Positions 29,140-40,864 of a stretch of DNA of 64,000 bases are shown here, in pieces. The translations under genes and the position numbers were made by a program. This DNA comes from Mycobacterium szulgai (GTDB lineage Bacteria; Actinomycetota; Actinomycetes; Mycobacteriales; Mycobacteriaceae): the NCBI RefSeq assembly GCF_002116635.1, contig NZ_LQPW01000107.1, positions 25,017 through 89,016 on the forward strand, in the 5' to 3' direction. Positions within the stretch are counted from its first letter, which is position 1, and each line of letters starts with the position of its first letter. Under the pieces are notes generated by a model that saw only the letters and a list, made by a program, of their open reading frames with translations, did no database searches and was not told the origin of the DNA.

Positions 29140-29241
29140 CGCTCCTCGGTCGCACTCATGCTAGCCAGCATCCAGCCACCGTGAAACATAAAATACTGGC
29201 GGCCGAGCAAAAGGCGTTATGGGCGCGCCCGCAAATTTTTT

Positions 29242-31290
29242 CTACGTTGCCTGCAGCAGCAGTGGTGGGCCGGGATCCGGTGACAGCGGAACATTCTCAC
29301 GCTGCATGAGCCAGCCCGCGATGTTGTGGAACAGCGGAGCCGCCGAATGTCCGGGGGTGCCGTCGGCGTTGCGCTCGGGGTTGTCCAGCATCAGGCCGAT
29401 GACGTAGCGGGGATTATCGACGGTGGCCATGCCGGCGAACGTGATCCAGTAGACGTTGTCGAAATAACAGCCGCAGGCGGGATTGATCTGCTGCGCGGTG
29501 CCGGTCTTGCCGGCCATCTGATAGCCCGGCACCGCGGCGGCAGGCCCGGTGCCCTGCTGGTAGCCCATCGGGTCATGCTGCACAACCGCACGCAGCATCT
29601 GGCGCACGGTCTGGGCGGTCTGCGGAGACACCACCCGGATGCCGTCGGGACGCGGCTCCTCGGTCCGGGTGCCGTCGGCGCCGATGGTGGCCTTGATGAT
29701 TCGCGGCGGTATCCGCACACCGTCGTTGGCGATGGCCTGGTACATGCCGGCCATCTGCAGCAGGGTCATCGAAAGGCCTTGTCCGATAGGCAAGTTCGAG
29801 AAGGTGCTGCCCGACCACTGGTCGATGGGCGGCACCAGCCCGGAGCTCTCACCGGGTAGCCCCACACTGGTGCGCTGCCCCAGCCCGAACTTGCGCACCA
29901 TGTCGTAGAAGCGCTCCGGGCCCACCCGTTGGGCCAGCATCAGCGTGCCGACGTTGGACGACTTCCCGAATACACCGGTGGTGGTGTAAGGCATCACGCC
30001 GTGCTCCCAGGCATCATGAATCGGGACCCCGCCCATCTGGATCGAACCCGGGACCTGCAGCACCTCGTCGGGATTGGACAGCCCGTACTCGATGACAGAG
30101 GCGGCGGTGATGATCTTGTTCACCGATCCCGGCTCGAAGGGCGAGGACACCGCGAGGTTGCCCAGCTGCCTATCGCCCTGCCGCCCGATGTCTTGGGACG
30201 GGTCAAAGGTGTTGTCGTTGGCCATGGCGAGCACTTCGCCGGTCTTGGCGTCGAGCACCACCGCCGAAACGTTGTGCGCCCCAGACAGGTTCTTGGCCTG
30301 CTGCACCTGCTGCTGCACGTAGAACTGGATGTCGTCGTCGAGCGTCAGCTGGATGGTCGAGCCGTGCACCGCCTTATGCCGGTTGCGGTAACTCCCGGGA
30401 ATGACGACGCCGTCCGAACCGCGGTCGTAGGTGACCGAACCGTCGGTTCCAGCAAGCATTGCGTCGAGCGAGTCCTCCAGACCGAGCAGGCCGTGGCCGT
30501 CCCAGTCGATGCCACCGACGATGTTGGCCGCCAGCGATCCGCCCGGATACTGGCGCAGGTCCTGCCGCTCGGAACCCACTTCGGGATACTTTGACGAGAT
30601 GGCGCTGGCTACGGCGGGGTCGACGGCACGCGCCAAATAGACGAACGATTCGTTGCTTTCCAGCTTCTTCAACAAAGTTGCGCTGTCGGGCTTGTTGTTC
30701 AGCTTGCCCGAGATCTCCTTGGCGATGTCCTTGAGCCGCTGCTGCGGGTCTGGCGCGTGCGGAGACTTCTTCTTGGCCTCGTCCAGCTGCTGGCGAACCC
30801 GCTTTGGCTGAAACGTCAACGCGCGCGCTTGGGTGGTGAACGCGAGCCGGTCGTTGTGACGGTCGACAATTGCGCCCCGCACTGCGGGTTCGACGTCGGT
30901 GACCTTGAGCTGGCCCGCCGCCTGGGCACGCAAGTCCGCGGCATTGGATACCTGCAAGAAGAACAGCTGAGTCGCGGCCACCATGATCAACGCGAAAATC
31001 ACCGCGTTGCCGGCCCGGTGCCGGAAGACGAACGAGGCGCCACGGCCGGCCACCTCCACCGCCTGACGGGTGCGCCGCTCCCGGGCTGAGCGACCCGACT
31101 GGGCGTCCTCTGTGCGCACCACCGGACGAGACTTCTTGGCTTCTTTGGCTTTCCGCATCCGGGTGGGCTCGCGGGTTTCCTTGACCCGCTGGGCCTTCTG
31201 GGGCTTTTGCGGCTTTGGGGCTTTGCGGCCGGCGCGCGACGGCCGCTCCGACTGCGCCGGCCGGGGCCGCCGGGAGTCGCCGCGGCTCAC
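29242..31290 (-). CDS. pbpB: septal transpeptidase PbpB (FtsI/PBP3 class)
   Basis: The gene encodes 682 residues (679 in M. tuberculosis). A basic cytoplasmic N-terminus of about 90 residues precedes one membrane anchor (VIFALIMVAATQLFFLQV). Then come the PBP dimerisation domain (VEPAVRGAIVDRHNDRLAFT) and the transpeptidase domain: SVNK active-site motif in FEPGSVNKIITAA, SSN in FGKSSNVGTLMLA and KTG in MAGKTGTAQQ. It cross-links septal peptidoglycan with FtsW. Its start overlaps the FtsL-like gene by 4 nt (ATGA). The gene downstream is the cyclase/LuxR regulator, 102 bp away. Confidence 0.97.
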   Translation of the reverse strand: MSRGDSRRPRPAQSERPSRAGRKAPKPQKPQKAQRVKETREPTRMRKAKEAKKSRPVVRTEDAQSGRSARERRTRQAVEVAGRGASFVFRHRAGNAVIFALIMVAATQLFFLQVSNAADLRAQAAGQLKVTDVEPAVRGAIVDRHNDRLAFTTQARALTFQPKRVRQQLDEAKKKSPHAPDPQQRLKDIAKEISGKLNNKPDSATLLKKLESNESFVYLARAVDPAVASAISSKYPEVGSERQDLRQYPGGSLAANIVGGIDWDGHGLLGLEDSLDAMLAGTDGSVTYDRGSDGVVIPGSYRNRHKAVHGSTIQLTLDDDIQFYVQQQVQQAKNLSGAHNVSAVVLDAKTGEVLAMANDNTFDPSQDIGRQGDRQLGNLAVSSPFEPGSVNKIITAASVIEYGLSNPDEVLQVPGSIQMGGVPIHDAWEHGVMPYTTTGVFGKSSNVGTLMLAQRVGPERFYDMVRKFGLGQRTSVGLPGESSGLVPPIDQWSGSTFSNLPIGQGLSMTLLQMAGMYQAIANDGVRIPPRIIKATIGADGTRTEEPRPDGIRVVSPQTAQTVRQMLRAVVQHDPMGYQQGTGPAAAVPGYQMAGKTGTAQQINPACGCYFDNVYWITFAGMATVDNPRYVIGLMLDNPERNADGTPGHSAAPLFHNIAGWLMQRENVPLSPDPGPPLLLQAT

Positions 31291-32564
31291 CTCGGGGCTC
31301 CCGGCGGCGTTCCGGTTACGGGCCCGAACTGTTCACCGGTGGCCGGTGCCGGTGCGACCGCCGGTGGCGGCAGCGCCGGTGCAACGGCCGGTGGTGCCGG
31401 CGCCGGTTGCGGCGCCAGCGCCGGGACTAGCGGCCCCAGGATCGGAGCCAGCGGGGCCAGCAGTGTGCCCGGCGATAACGCGTGGGGTGCGGCCGGGACC
31501 GGCGCGGGTTGCTGCGGAACCGGGATTTCGGCCGGTGCCGGGGCGGGCGTCGCACCCAACGGTGCGGTCACCTGGCCCGGCGGCACCTGGACCAGCGGCA
31601 GCTGGCCTGGCACCTGATCGTGGATCCCCGGCACCTGACCGGGAATCACCGGCGCCTGACCAGGGATCACCGGTGCCTGACCGGGGATCACCGGCGCCTG
31701 ACCCGGCAGCAATTGGCCGCCTGGGGCCGGCAATTGCGTGCCGCCCAGCGTCGACGCACCGTCCGGCGCGCGCAGCAACAACTGCGGACCGGGCCGAGCG
31801 GGCGCCGCGGGATCACCGGGACCGGGCGACAGCCGGACCGAAACCTCCGGCGGAGGAGCCACCGGCTTCGGTGGCTGCGGTGGCCCCTCTTCAGGCAGCT
31901 TGGCGTTCAGTGGCGGCGGCGGAACTCCGTCGGCCGGCTTGGGGGTGCCCACGACAACCCAGTTGCCGTCCGGGGCCTGCACCAGGTGGGCGGTGTCTCG
32001 CGTCGGGATCATGCCCTGCTTGCGGGCCGCCTCTGCCAGTGCCGGCGCCGATTGCGCCTCGCGCACATCACGTTCCAGCGCCTCTTTCTGCTGCTGCAGC
32101 ATCCGGGTCCGCTCGCGGGCATGGCTGAGTTGGTAGGAACGCTCGGCGGCATCGGTGGACAACCACAGCGTCAGAGCCAAGCCGACGCCCAGCGAACCGA
32201 TCACCAATACGACAAAGGGAACCCTGCTCGCCAAGGTGCGCGGCCGCAGGTCGATGGATGCCAGCCTAGCGGCCAACCGCTCACTCAGTTTGGCTCTAAT
32301 AACCTTGGGCGCCTTGGCTTTCCGTGCCTTTGCCCGGGCCTTTGCCTGACTGCTGTTCTTGGCCGGGGCGGGCCGGTCGACGGGCCGGGGAATCGGGCTG
32401 GTCTGCGGTCCCGACTTCGGCGCGCGCACCTCGCGGCTGGGCGCGGTGCTCTTGCGGGTGCGCCGGGACGCCGCCTCAGCCGTGCGCGTCCGGGTAGCCC
32501 CCTCGCGCCCGGCGCGGCGATCACCGCCGCGCCGCTTTGGCGTGTCGCGCTTCACCTTCATCAA
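31287..32564 (-). CDS. FtsL-like proline-rich membrane protein (Rv2164c orthologue)
   Basis: The protein is 425 residues, against 384 in M. tuberculosis. A very basic cytoplasmic N-terminus (residues 1-110) leads to one transmembrane helix ([20 protein letters not shown]) and a short coiled coil ([18 protein letters not shown]), the FtsL layout. An extracytoplasmic tail of about 230 residues made of Pro, Ala, Gly and Gln follows, including heptad repeats PGQAPVI. Location between rsmH and pbpB is the ftsL position of dcw clusters. The tail is unusually long and its repeats suggest length variation between strains. ATGA overlaps join it to rsmH and pbpB. Confidence 0.88.
   Translation of the reverse strand: MMKVKRDTPKRRGGDRRAGREGATRTRTAEAASRRTRKSTAPSREVRAPKSGPQTSPIPRPVDRPAPAKNSSQAKARAKARKAKAPKVIRAKLSERLAARLASIDLRPRTLASRVPFVVLVIGSLGVGLALTLWLSTDAAERSYQLSHARERTRMLQQQKEALERDVREAQSAPALAEAARKQGMIPTRDTAHLVQAPDGNWVVVGTPKPADGVPPPPLNAKLPEEGPPQPPKPVAPPPEVSVRLSPGPGDPAAPARPGPQLLLRAPDGASTLGGTQLPAPGGQLLPGQAPVIPGQAPVIPGQAPVIPGQVPGIHDQVPGQLPLVQVPPGQVTAPLGATPAPAPAEIPVPQQPAPVPAAPHALSPGTLLAPLAPILGPLVPALAPQPAPAPPAVAPALPPPAVAPAPATGEQFGPVTGTPPGAPR
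31631..31705 (-). repeat. 21-bp tandem repeat in the FtsL-like gene
   Basis: Three and a half tandem 21-bp units (starting at 31631, 31652, 31673 and 31694) encode PGQAPVI repeats in the periplasmic tail. The units differ by only one to three bases, so the array is recent or kept uniform and may vary in copy number. Confidence 0.8.
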
Positions 32565-33667
32565 TCGCCCTCCCCAACTCGTTGCAGAGCACGCAACCGC
32601 ACCGGCGCACTGCGGGCATTGCGTTCGATCTCGGCAGCATCTGCCCGTTCGGCGCCCCGCGTGAGCGACCGGAATCGCGGCCCATGGCCGGGAAGCTCCA
32701 CCGGCAGATCCGCCGGCGTCCGGGAGGCGACCGCATCGGCGAAGTAGCGCTTGACTATCCGGTCCTCCAGCGACTGGTAGGCCAGCACCACGATTCGTCC
32801 GGCAACGGTCAGCGCGTCCAGTGCGGCAGGAATGGCGCTGCGCAACGAGTCCAGCTCGTCATTGACCGCGATGCGCAGCGCCTGAAATGTCCTCTTGGCC
32901 GGATGCCCGCCGGTGCGCCGCGCCGGAGCCGGAATCGCCTCGTAGAGCAGCTCGACCAATTCGGCGGTGGAGGTGAACGGCGCGCGGGCCCGCCGACGGA
33001 CGATATGCGCGGCAATCCGGCGGGAAAACTTCTCCTCGCCGTAGCGGTAAAGGATGTCAGCCAGTGCGGCCTCGTCGTAGGTGTTGACGATGTCGGCTGC
33101 GGTCCGCGACGCCGCCGGGTCCATCCGCATGTCCAGCGGCGCATCCTTGGCGTAGGCGAAGCCACGCTCGGCGCGGTCGAGCTGCATCGAGGAGACACCG
33201 AGGTCGAACAACACCGCATCAACGGATTCGGTTGTGGCGTAACCGGATTCGTCCAGAGCCGCAGCGATGCCATCATAGCGGGTGTGCACCAGCGTGACCC
33301 GGTCGCCGAAACGCGCCAACCGCGCCCCGGCGATGCTCAGGGCAGTCGGGTCGCGGTCCAGTCCGATCAGCTTGAGCCCCGGCAACTCGCTGAGAAACCG
33401 CTCCGCATGTCCGCCCGCACCCACGGTGGCATCAACGAGCACCGCGTTCTCGCGGGTCAGCGCCGGGCTGAGCAATTCGAAGCAACGTTGCGCCAAGACC
33501 GGCACATGTCCGAAATCGCCTGCCTCCGAACCTCGTTCGTCAGCCACCGCAACGCCTACCCGCAGTGCCACCTCTGCACCGAGGTCCCTGTCCGAAGGCG
33601 CGAACCTGGCGTTGGGGAAGTACGCCAGGGCCGGTTCGGGCAGAGACCACGGTGCATAGGCATGCAC
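32561..33667 (-). CDS. rsmH: 16S rRNA m4C1402 methyltransferase RsmH (MraW)
   Basis: The protein is about 368 residues from the GTG at 33667, one base after the mraZ stop and at the position of the M. tuberculosis start; in-frame ATGs at 33694 and 33721 would overlap mraZ. An N-terminal extension of about 40 residues starting [18 protein letters not shown] is typical of mycobacteria. GHVPVL begins the conserved domain and [15 protein letters not shown] is the SAM site. [19 protein letters not shown] and [18 protein letters not shown] are family signatures. It methylates N4 of C1402 in 16S rRNA. It is coupled by ATGA to the FtsL-like gene. Confidence 0.95.
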   Translation of the reverse strand: MHAYAPWSLPEPALAYFPNARFAPSDRDLGAEVALRVGVAVADERGSEAGDFGHVPVLAQRCFELLSPALTRENAVLVDATVGAGGHAERFLSELPGLKLIGLDRDPTALSIAGARLARFGDRVTLVHTRYDGIAAALDESGYATTESVDAVLFDLGVSSMQLDRAERGFAYAKDAPLDMRMDPAASRTAADIVNTYDEAALADILYRYGEEKFSRRIAAHIVRRRARAPFTSTAELVELLYEAIPAPARRTGGHPAKRTFQALRIAVNDELDSLRSAIPAALDALTVAGRIVVLAYQSLEDRIVKRYFADAVASRTPADLPVELPGHGPRFRSLTRGAERADAAEIERNARSAPVRLRALQRVGEGD

Positions 33668-33668
33668 C

Positions 33669-34100
33669 TCAGAAGATGTCGCCGAGTGCTTCATCGCTGG
33701 CCGCGGAGAAGTTCTCTTCATGGATTTGTTGGTAGTTCTGCCAGGCCTGTGCATCCCAGATCTCGAGGTAATCGACGGCACCGATCACCACACAATCCTT
33801 GGAAAGGCCCGCATAGCGACGGTGGTCGGCCGACAACGTGATCCGGCCCTGACCGTCAGGGTGCTGCTCGTCGGTACCGGCGGCGAGGTTACGCAGGAAC
33901 GCCCTGGCCTCCGGGTTGCTTCGCGGTGCCTTGCTCGCCCGGCGGGCCAGTTGCTCGAACTCCGCCCTGGGATACACAGCGAGGCTGTGATCTTGGCTCT
34001 TGGTGACCATCAACCCCCCTGCCAATGCGTCGCGAAATTTGGCTGGCAGCGTGAGCCGCCCTTTGTCGTCGAGTTTGGGCGTGTAGGTGCCAAGAAACAC
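33669..34100 (-). CDS. mraZ: transcriptional regulator MraZ
   Basis: The protein is 143 residues, exactly the M. tuberculosis length, with two SpoVT/AbrB-like MraZ repeats: [18 protein letters not shown] and [18 protein letters not shown]. The GTG at 34100 is chosen because GGGAGG lies 7 nt upstream. MraZ is the first gene of the dcw operon and represses it by binding TGGGN direct repeats. Such repeats are present 58-82 bp upstream of this start. Confidence 0.97.
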   Translation of the reverse strand: MFLGTYTPKLDDKGRLTLPAKFRDALAGGLMVTKSQDHSLAVYPRAEFEQLARRASKAPRSNPEARAFLRNLAAGTDEQHPDGQGRITLSADHRRYAGLSKDCVVIGAVDYLEIWDAQAWQNYQQIHEENFSAASDEALGDIF

Positions 34101-34151
34101 TGCGGCACCTCCCACTTAGTGCTGCTCTGCCCTCTCCCAAACACTTCGGCC

Positions 34152-34182
34152 ACCATACCCCACAATCCCCCACTTTTCCCCA
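34152..34182 (-). promoter_or_regulatory. MraZ box and -10 of the dcw operon
   Basis: Read leftwards, 34182-34158 is TGGGG-AAAAG-TGGGG-GATTG-TGGGG: three TGGGG repeats spaced by 5 nt, one helical turn apart, which is the known MraZ operator pattern. It runs directly into TATGGT (34157-34152), a plausible -10 about 50 bp before the mraZ GTG. Binding by MraZ here would block the promoter, giving autorepression of the cluster. Confidence 0.8.
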
Positions 34183-34321
34183 GAAACACCCCTTCTGCGA
34201 GTGTCTATGTCGCGTCAGGCCGCCAATCCCCCACGTCAGCTCCGGTACGCGTGACCATCGGCCACGGCGCCGACTCGGTGCGAGACCGAAAAACCGCACC
34301 TCAAAAGGCAAAAAGCGGAAT

Positions 34322-34358
34322 TGGGGGATTGAGTGGGGCCAAGTGGGGCGGTTTGGGC
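34322..34358 (+). promoter_or_regulatory. second MraZ-type box, opposite orientation
   Basis: On the + strand, TGGGG (34334-34338), TGGGG (34344-34348) and TGGGC (34354-34358) are spaced by exactly 5 nt, with a further TGGGG at 34322-34326. This is a second MraZ-like box, 140 bp from the first and pointing away from mraZ. No rightward gene follows it before the leftward DUF3040 gene, so it may be an auxiliary operator or the relic of a divergent promoter. Confidence 0.55.
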
Positions 34359-34483
34359 ACAACTGCGCCACAGGTGCGACACGAGACGGCAACTGCGCCC
34401 TATTTCAACGCGCTCCGGACATCGACGTGCGCACCCGACGGCGCACCCTCAGATGCGCGTCCACCACCACAGGATCGGTGCAC

Positions 34484-34511
34484 AAAAAACGGGGCAGCTT
34501 ACGCTGCCCCG
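34484..34511 (-). terminator. intrinsic terminator of the DUF3040 gene
   Basis: A 9-bp perfect stem (CGGGGCAGC / GCTGCCCCG, 34490-34498 and 34503-34511) with a TTAC loop is followed, reading leftwards, by six T residues (A-run at 34484-34489 on the + strand). It begins 12 bp after the stop codon of the gene at 34524. This is one of few canonical U-tailed terminators here and it insulates the mraZ promoter region from upstream transcription. Confidence 0.9.
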
Positions 34512-34523
34512 CCTGTCTTGCGG

Positions 34524-34928
34524 CTAGTCGTCGAAACGACGCCGGAACCGGTCCTCCATACGACTGGTGAACGAACCGCCCGCGCCCTTGTTGCGGCGCT
34601 GACGCGAGGCACCGGGCATCGGTCCGCCGTGACCCGAGCCGCGGGACAACCGAGGACCGGTGATGGCGAACACCACACCGCCGAACATCACCACGAAACC
34701 GAACACACTGAGAATCGGGAAACTGCCGATCATCGTCGCTTTGAACGCGACGCCGGAAACGAGCATCCCGAGACCGATGACGAATAAAGCAGCACCTTGC
34801 AAACGCCGCCGCGCGGTAGGGGCCCGGAAGCCGCCGCCGCGGACACTTGATGCGAATTTGGGGTCTTCGGCGTAGAGAGCGCTCTCGATCTGGTCGAGCA
34901 TCCGCTGCTCATGATCGGAGAGTGGCAT
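34524..34928 (-). CDS. DUF3040 membrane protein (Rv2169c orthologue)
   Basis: The protein is 134 residues. The N-terminus MPLSDHEQRMLDQIESALYA is the DUF3040 signature. Two transmembrane helices follow (GAALFVIGLGMLVSGVAF and LSVFGFVVMFGGVVFAITG), then a basic Gly/Arg-rich tail (SRMEDRFRRRFDD). Its function is unknown; it is conserved beside mraZ in mycobacteria. In M. tuberculosis an IS6110 copy lies between this gene and mraZ; here that interval is 408 bp and holds the MraZ boxes and a terminator. Confidence 0.88.
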   Translation of the reverse strand: MPLSDHEQRMLDQIESALYAEDPKFASSVRGGGFRAPTARRRLQGAALFVIGLGMLVSGVAFKATMIGSFPILSVFGFVVMFGGVVFAITGPRLSRGSGHGGPMPGASRQRRNKGAGGSFTSRMEDRFRRRFDD

Positions 34929-35214
34929 TCGTCCCTCCTTGCCGACAGACTGTCCCGTAACGACCGATAAAACGCGGATGCCCGTTGTGCGGGCAACTAA
35001 CTCAGATGATACGAGGTCAATCTGCGCCGTACCACTGGTTCGTCGGCGATTCTATCCCGCCAATACCACAGGGACGCGATGGGTCGCCATGGTCATTCGG
35101 TGCAACTCATCACATGATCGGTCACATGGACCGCTCGTAGGTGCGCAGGCGCCCCGTCTGATACTGGTTCAAAAGCACCACACGTGTTCACCGCATGAGG
35201 AGGGCAACACCGAG

Positions 35215-35853
35215 TTGGCGATATTCCTCATCGATCTGCCGCCGGACGATATGGAGCGCCGTCTCGGTGAAGCCCTCAGTGTTTATGTAGACGCCATGCG
35301 TTACCCCAGGGGCACTGAGCACCAGCGCTCGGCGATGTGGCTGGAGCACATCCGGCGGCGTGGCTGGCAGGCGGTGGCGGCCGTGGATGTCGAGGCGGCC
35401 GGTGGGCAGAGCGACGGCGAGGATGCCGGCAGCGCGCCCCAGGACTACCAGCCGTCGCCCGAGGAATTGAGCTGCGCGCCGATGCTCGGTGTGGCCTACG
35501 GCTATCCCGGGGCGCCGGGTCAATGGTGGCAGCAGCAGGTGGTGCTGGGTCTGCAACGCAGCGGCTTTCCGCCCCATGCCATCACCCGGCTGATGACCAG
35601 CTACTTCGAGTTGACCGAATTGCACATTCATCCACGCGCGCAGGGCCGTGGTCTCGGTGAGGCATTGGCCCGACGGCTGCTCGCGGGTCGTGGCGAGGAG
35701 CATGTGCTGCTGTCCACGCCGGAGACCAACGGCGAGGCCAACCGGGCCTGGCGGTTGTACCGGCGGCTGGGCTTCAGCGACGTCATCCGCGGCTACCACT
35801 TCGCCGGCGACCCTCGAGCGTTTGCGATCCTTGGCCGCGCGCTACCGCTATAA
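35215..35853 (+). CDS. GNAT-family N-acetyltransferase (Rv2170 orthologue)
   Basis: The protein has 212 residues, started at the TTG at 35215 because AGGAGGG lies 10 nt upstream and the product then matches the tuberculosis protein (AIFLIDLPPDDMERRL). The GNAT core is visible: ELTELHIHPRAQGRGLGEAL, where QGRGLG is the acetyl-CoA loop, and TNGEANRAWRLYRRLGF for strand 5 onwards. A conserved Trp/Gln-rich segment (GAPGQWWQQQVVLGL) precedes it. The acetyl acceptor cannot be read from sequence. The lppM gene starts 50 bp downstream on the same strand. Confidence 0.9.
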   Translation: MAIFLIDLPPDDMERRLGEALSVYVDAMRYPRGTEHQRSAMWLEHIRRRGWQAVAAVDVEAAGGQSDGEDAGSAPQDYQPSPEELSCAPMLGVAYGYPGAPGQWWQQQVVLGLQRSGFPPHAITRLMTSYFELTELHIHPRAQGRGLGEALARRLLAGRGEEHVLLSTPETNGEANRAWRLYRRLGFSDVIRGYHFAGDPRAFAILGRALPL

Positions 35854-35902
35854 CCCCAGACGGCTTGCCGAAGGGGCACACCGGGTCTGGCACGATGACC
35901 TG

Positions 35903-36619
35903 GTGCGCGCCAGCTCCCCCTCCGCCCCAGCCCGCCGCCGTTCGGCCCGGCGGCGCCGCGTGCTGGCCCTCGTCATGCTGCTGATGCTGGTGCCACTGGC
36001 CACCGGATGCCTGCGGGTCCGGGCGTCGCTCACCATCTCGCCCGACGACCTGGTTTCTGGTGAGATCATCGCCGCAGCCAAACCGAAAACCAGCAAGGAC
36101 CCCGGGCCTCAGCTCGACAACAATGTGCCGTTCAGTCAGAAAGTGGCTGTGTCGAACTACGACAGCGACGGCTATGTGGGGTCACAGGCGGTGTTCTCCG
36201 ATCTGACCTTTGCCGAGCTGCCGCAATTGGCCCACATGAATTCCGACGCGGCCGGGGTCAATCTGTCGCTGCGGCGCAACGGCAATTTGGTCATTCTGGA
36301 GGGCCGGGCCGACCTGACCTCATTGACCGACCCCGACGCCGACATCGAGCTGACCGTCGCCTTCCCGGGGACGGTCACGTCCACCAACGGCGACCGCATC
36401 GAGCCCGAGGTCGTGCAGTGGAAGCTCAAACCGGGGGTGGTCAGCACTATGACCGCACAAGCTCGCTACACCGACCCCAACACCCGCTCGTTCACCGGAG
36501 CGGGCATCTGGCTCGGTATTGCGTCGTTCGTGGTGGCCGGTGTGGTGGCGTTGCTGGCCTGGATGAGCCGCGACCGCTCGCCCAGGTTCACCGCCCCGGG
36601 CGACCAGCCGCCCAGTTAG
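35903..36619 (+). CDS. lppM: lipoprotein LppM
   Basis: The protein is 238 residues from the GTG at 35903. An Arg-rich n-region, a hydrophobic core and a lipobox LATGC (Cys36) mark it as a lipoprotein. The mature domain has SLTISPDDLVSGEIIAAAKP and VAVSNYDSDGYVGSQAVFSD, conserved with M. tuberculosis LppM. A C-terminal transmembrane helix (WLGIASFVVAGVVALLAW) ends near the tail. In M. tuberculosis LppM has been linked to phagocytosis and blocking of phagosome acidification. It converges on the metF-like gene with an 11-bp gap. Confidence 0.93.
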   Translation: MRASSPSAPARRRSARRRRVLALVMLLMLVPLATGCLRVRASLTISPDDLVSGEIIAAAKPKTSKDPGPQLDNNVPFSQKVAVSNYDSDGYVGSQAVFSDLTFAELPQLAHMNSDAAGVNLSLRRNGNLVILEGRADLTSLTDPDADIELTVAFPGTVTSTNGDRIEPEVVQWKLKPGVVSTMTAQARYTDPNTRSFTGAGIWLGIASFVVAGVVALLAWMSRDRSPRFTAPGDQPPS

Positions 36620-36630
36620 CCAACCACCAC

Positions 36631-37527
36631 CTAAGCCCGCTGGTCGGGTGCCCAGTAGGCGAGCATTTCGGCAAACGTCTGGAAGGCCGGCGCCGACACT
36701 CCGTAGGTCGCTTCGAAGTGGATGCTCAGCGGGAAACCAAGGTCGGCGACGCCATCGATCACCCGCTTGTAAAGATCGACCATCAGCTGGCGCTTGTGCG
36801 TGGGTTCGCCGCCGGCCAGCGTCTTGACGAACTCCTGCTCGGCGGCCACCGCGGCGTTGCCCGGATCCTGGATCAGCCAGTTGATCAGACCGACCCGGGT
36901 TTCGATCTTGGGGACGAACCCGAACGACAGCAGGATTTCGGGCCGGTGATCGGTCTCCTTGGCGAAGTCGGTCAGGAAACCCACGATCGCGTCGGAATAC
37001 AACAACTGGGTCATCCCGTAAGTGGCGCCCTGATTGCACTTGAAATTGAACCTGCCCTGCTCGCCCTCGCGGGTAGGGATCAGGATGACTCCCCGGTTGG
37101 CGACCTGCCCGCGATAGATCGACAGCGCGTCGGTGGGCGCTACGCCCGAACCTTCACCGTCGTTCATGGTGCGCGGCACGCCGACGAAAACCACACCCTC
37201 CATGCCGGCCGCGGTCAGGTCGGCAAGGCGATCGCCCAGGGTTGCCTCATCCAGGAACGCCGTGACCTGTGTGCATAGGCCGTTGAGTCCCGGCAGCTCG
37301 GGCTTGATGATCGACCAGAAATCCAGTACGTCCAGCTTCGGCTGCATGGGGACGGGCCGATCGTCGTCCTCGGCGATCATGCCCGGAATCATCACGTGCC
37401 GGATGCGGCCATCCAGGCCGGACTCAGCCGAGTACCGCACCACTTTCTGCGCGTCTTCCAGTGCCCGTTCTTTGCCACCGTCGACGTTCGGCGGCACCAG
37501 CTCCAGCGCGATGGTGTTGAGCGTCAC
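36631..37527 (-). CDS. MetF-like methylenetetrahydrofolate reductase (Rv2172c orthologue)
   Basis: The protein is 298 residues with a TIM-barrel pattern related to MetF but divergent. It begins MTLNTIALELVPPNVDGGKE and includes DGRIRHVMIPGMIAEDDDRP and NQGATYGMTQLLYSDAIVGF. Mycobacterial proteins of this group have been reported as NADH-dependent methylenetetrahydrofolate reductases lacking flavin, supplying methyl-THF for methionine synthesis. I infer the same role by orthology; no residue here proves it. A 280-bp gap separates it from the divergent idsA2. Confidence 0.8.
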   Translation of the reverse strand: MTLNTIALELVPPNVDGGKERALEDAQKVVRYSAESGLDGRIRHVMIPGMIAEDDDRPVPMQPKLDVLDFWSIIKPELPGLNGLCTQVTAFLDEATLGDRLADLTAAGMEGVVFVGVPRTMNDGEGSGVAPTDALSIYRGQVANRGVILIPTREGEQGRFNFKCNQGATYGMTQLLYSDAIVGFLTDFAKETDHRPEILLSFGFVPKIETRVGLINWLIQDPGNAAVAAEQEFVKTLAGGEPTHKRQLMVDLYKRVIDGVADLGFPLSIHFEATYGVSAPAFQTFAEMLAYWAPDQRA

Positions 37528-37669
37528 ACAGCTCCTCTTTCTCAGATTGCTGACTCACCGACCGCGCTACGCCGCGCCAGCCTGTGCTGCCGAGCCTGAT
37601 CGGCCAGCTAACTCAGGTCACCAGGACAGCATATGTGCGTGGAGGCACTACTCGCTTGCCGGGGAGTAG

Positions 37670-40369
<2,700 letters not shown>

Positions 40370-40383
<14 letters not shown>

Positions 40384-40774
40384 CCTGGGCGCGCCGCACC
40401 ACTTCTCTTGCTTGGTGAGCATGCAGTGCGTCGACCGGACGCGCGTTGCTCAAGGCATCTCGTGAGCCGTCACGAGTGACGGTGAGCGACGGGTCGGGGG
40501 TGAACAACCACCGCACGATCTCGGTGTCGTGGTAGCCGCCGTCGTGCAGGATCGTCAGCAGGCCCGGCAGGCTTTTGACCACATGGCCGGTGTTGGTGAA
40601 GAACACCTGCGGTACCACCACGCCTCCGTCGCGCCGCACCGCGACAAGATGGCCTTCCCGTAGCTGCTGATGCACCTTGCTGACCGGCACGCCAAGCAAT
40701 TCGGCGACCCGAGACAGGTCGTAGGTTGGCTCGTCGGGATCCAGAACGTCGTCGCCGGCGGGAATACTGCCCAC
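40370..40774 (-). CDS. winged-HTH DNA-binding protein, PknL substrate (Rv2175c orthologue)
   Basis: The protein is 134 residues. Residues 17-55 contain the HTH (YDLSRVAELLGVPVSKVHQQ) and a following wing (VAVRRDGGVVVPQVFF); the C-terminus is helical and near identical to M. tuberculosis. The tuberculosis protein has 146 residues, with a flexible N-terminal tail whose Thr9 is phosphorylated by PknL. Here the GTG at 40774 is the first possible start: reading upstream to the in-frame TGA at 40137+700 (40835-40837) I find no ATG, GTG or TTG, so that tail appears absent. It is divergent from pknL, with about 90 bp between. Confidence 0.88.
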
Positions 40775-40864
40775 CGCGCCAGTGTAGATCCTGGTCGGGC
40801 GCCGAGTCTGCGCCTTTGCGCTACGTTCTCTTACTCATTTTGCGCCGCCACCTACGATGGCGGC

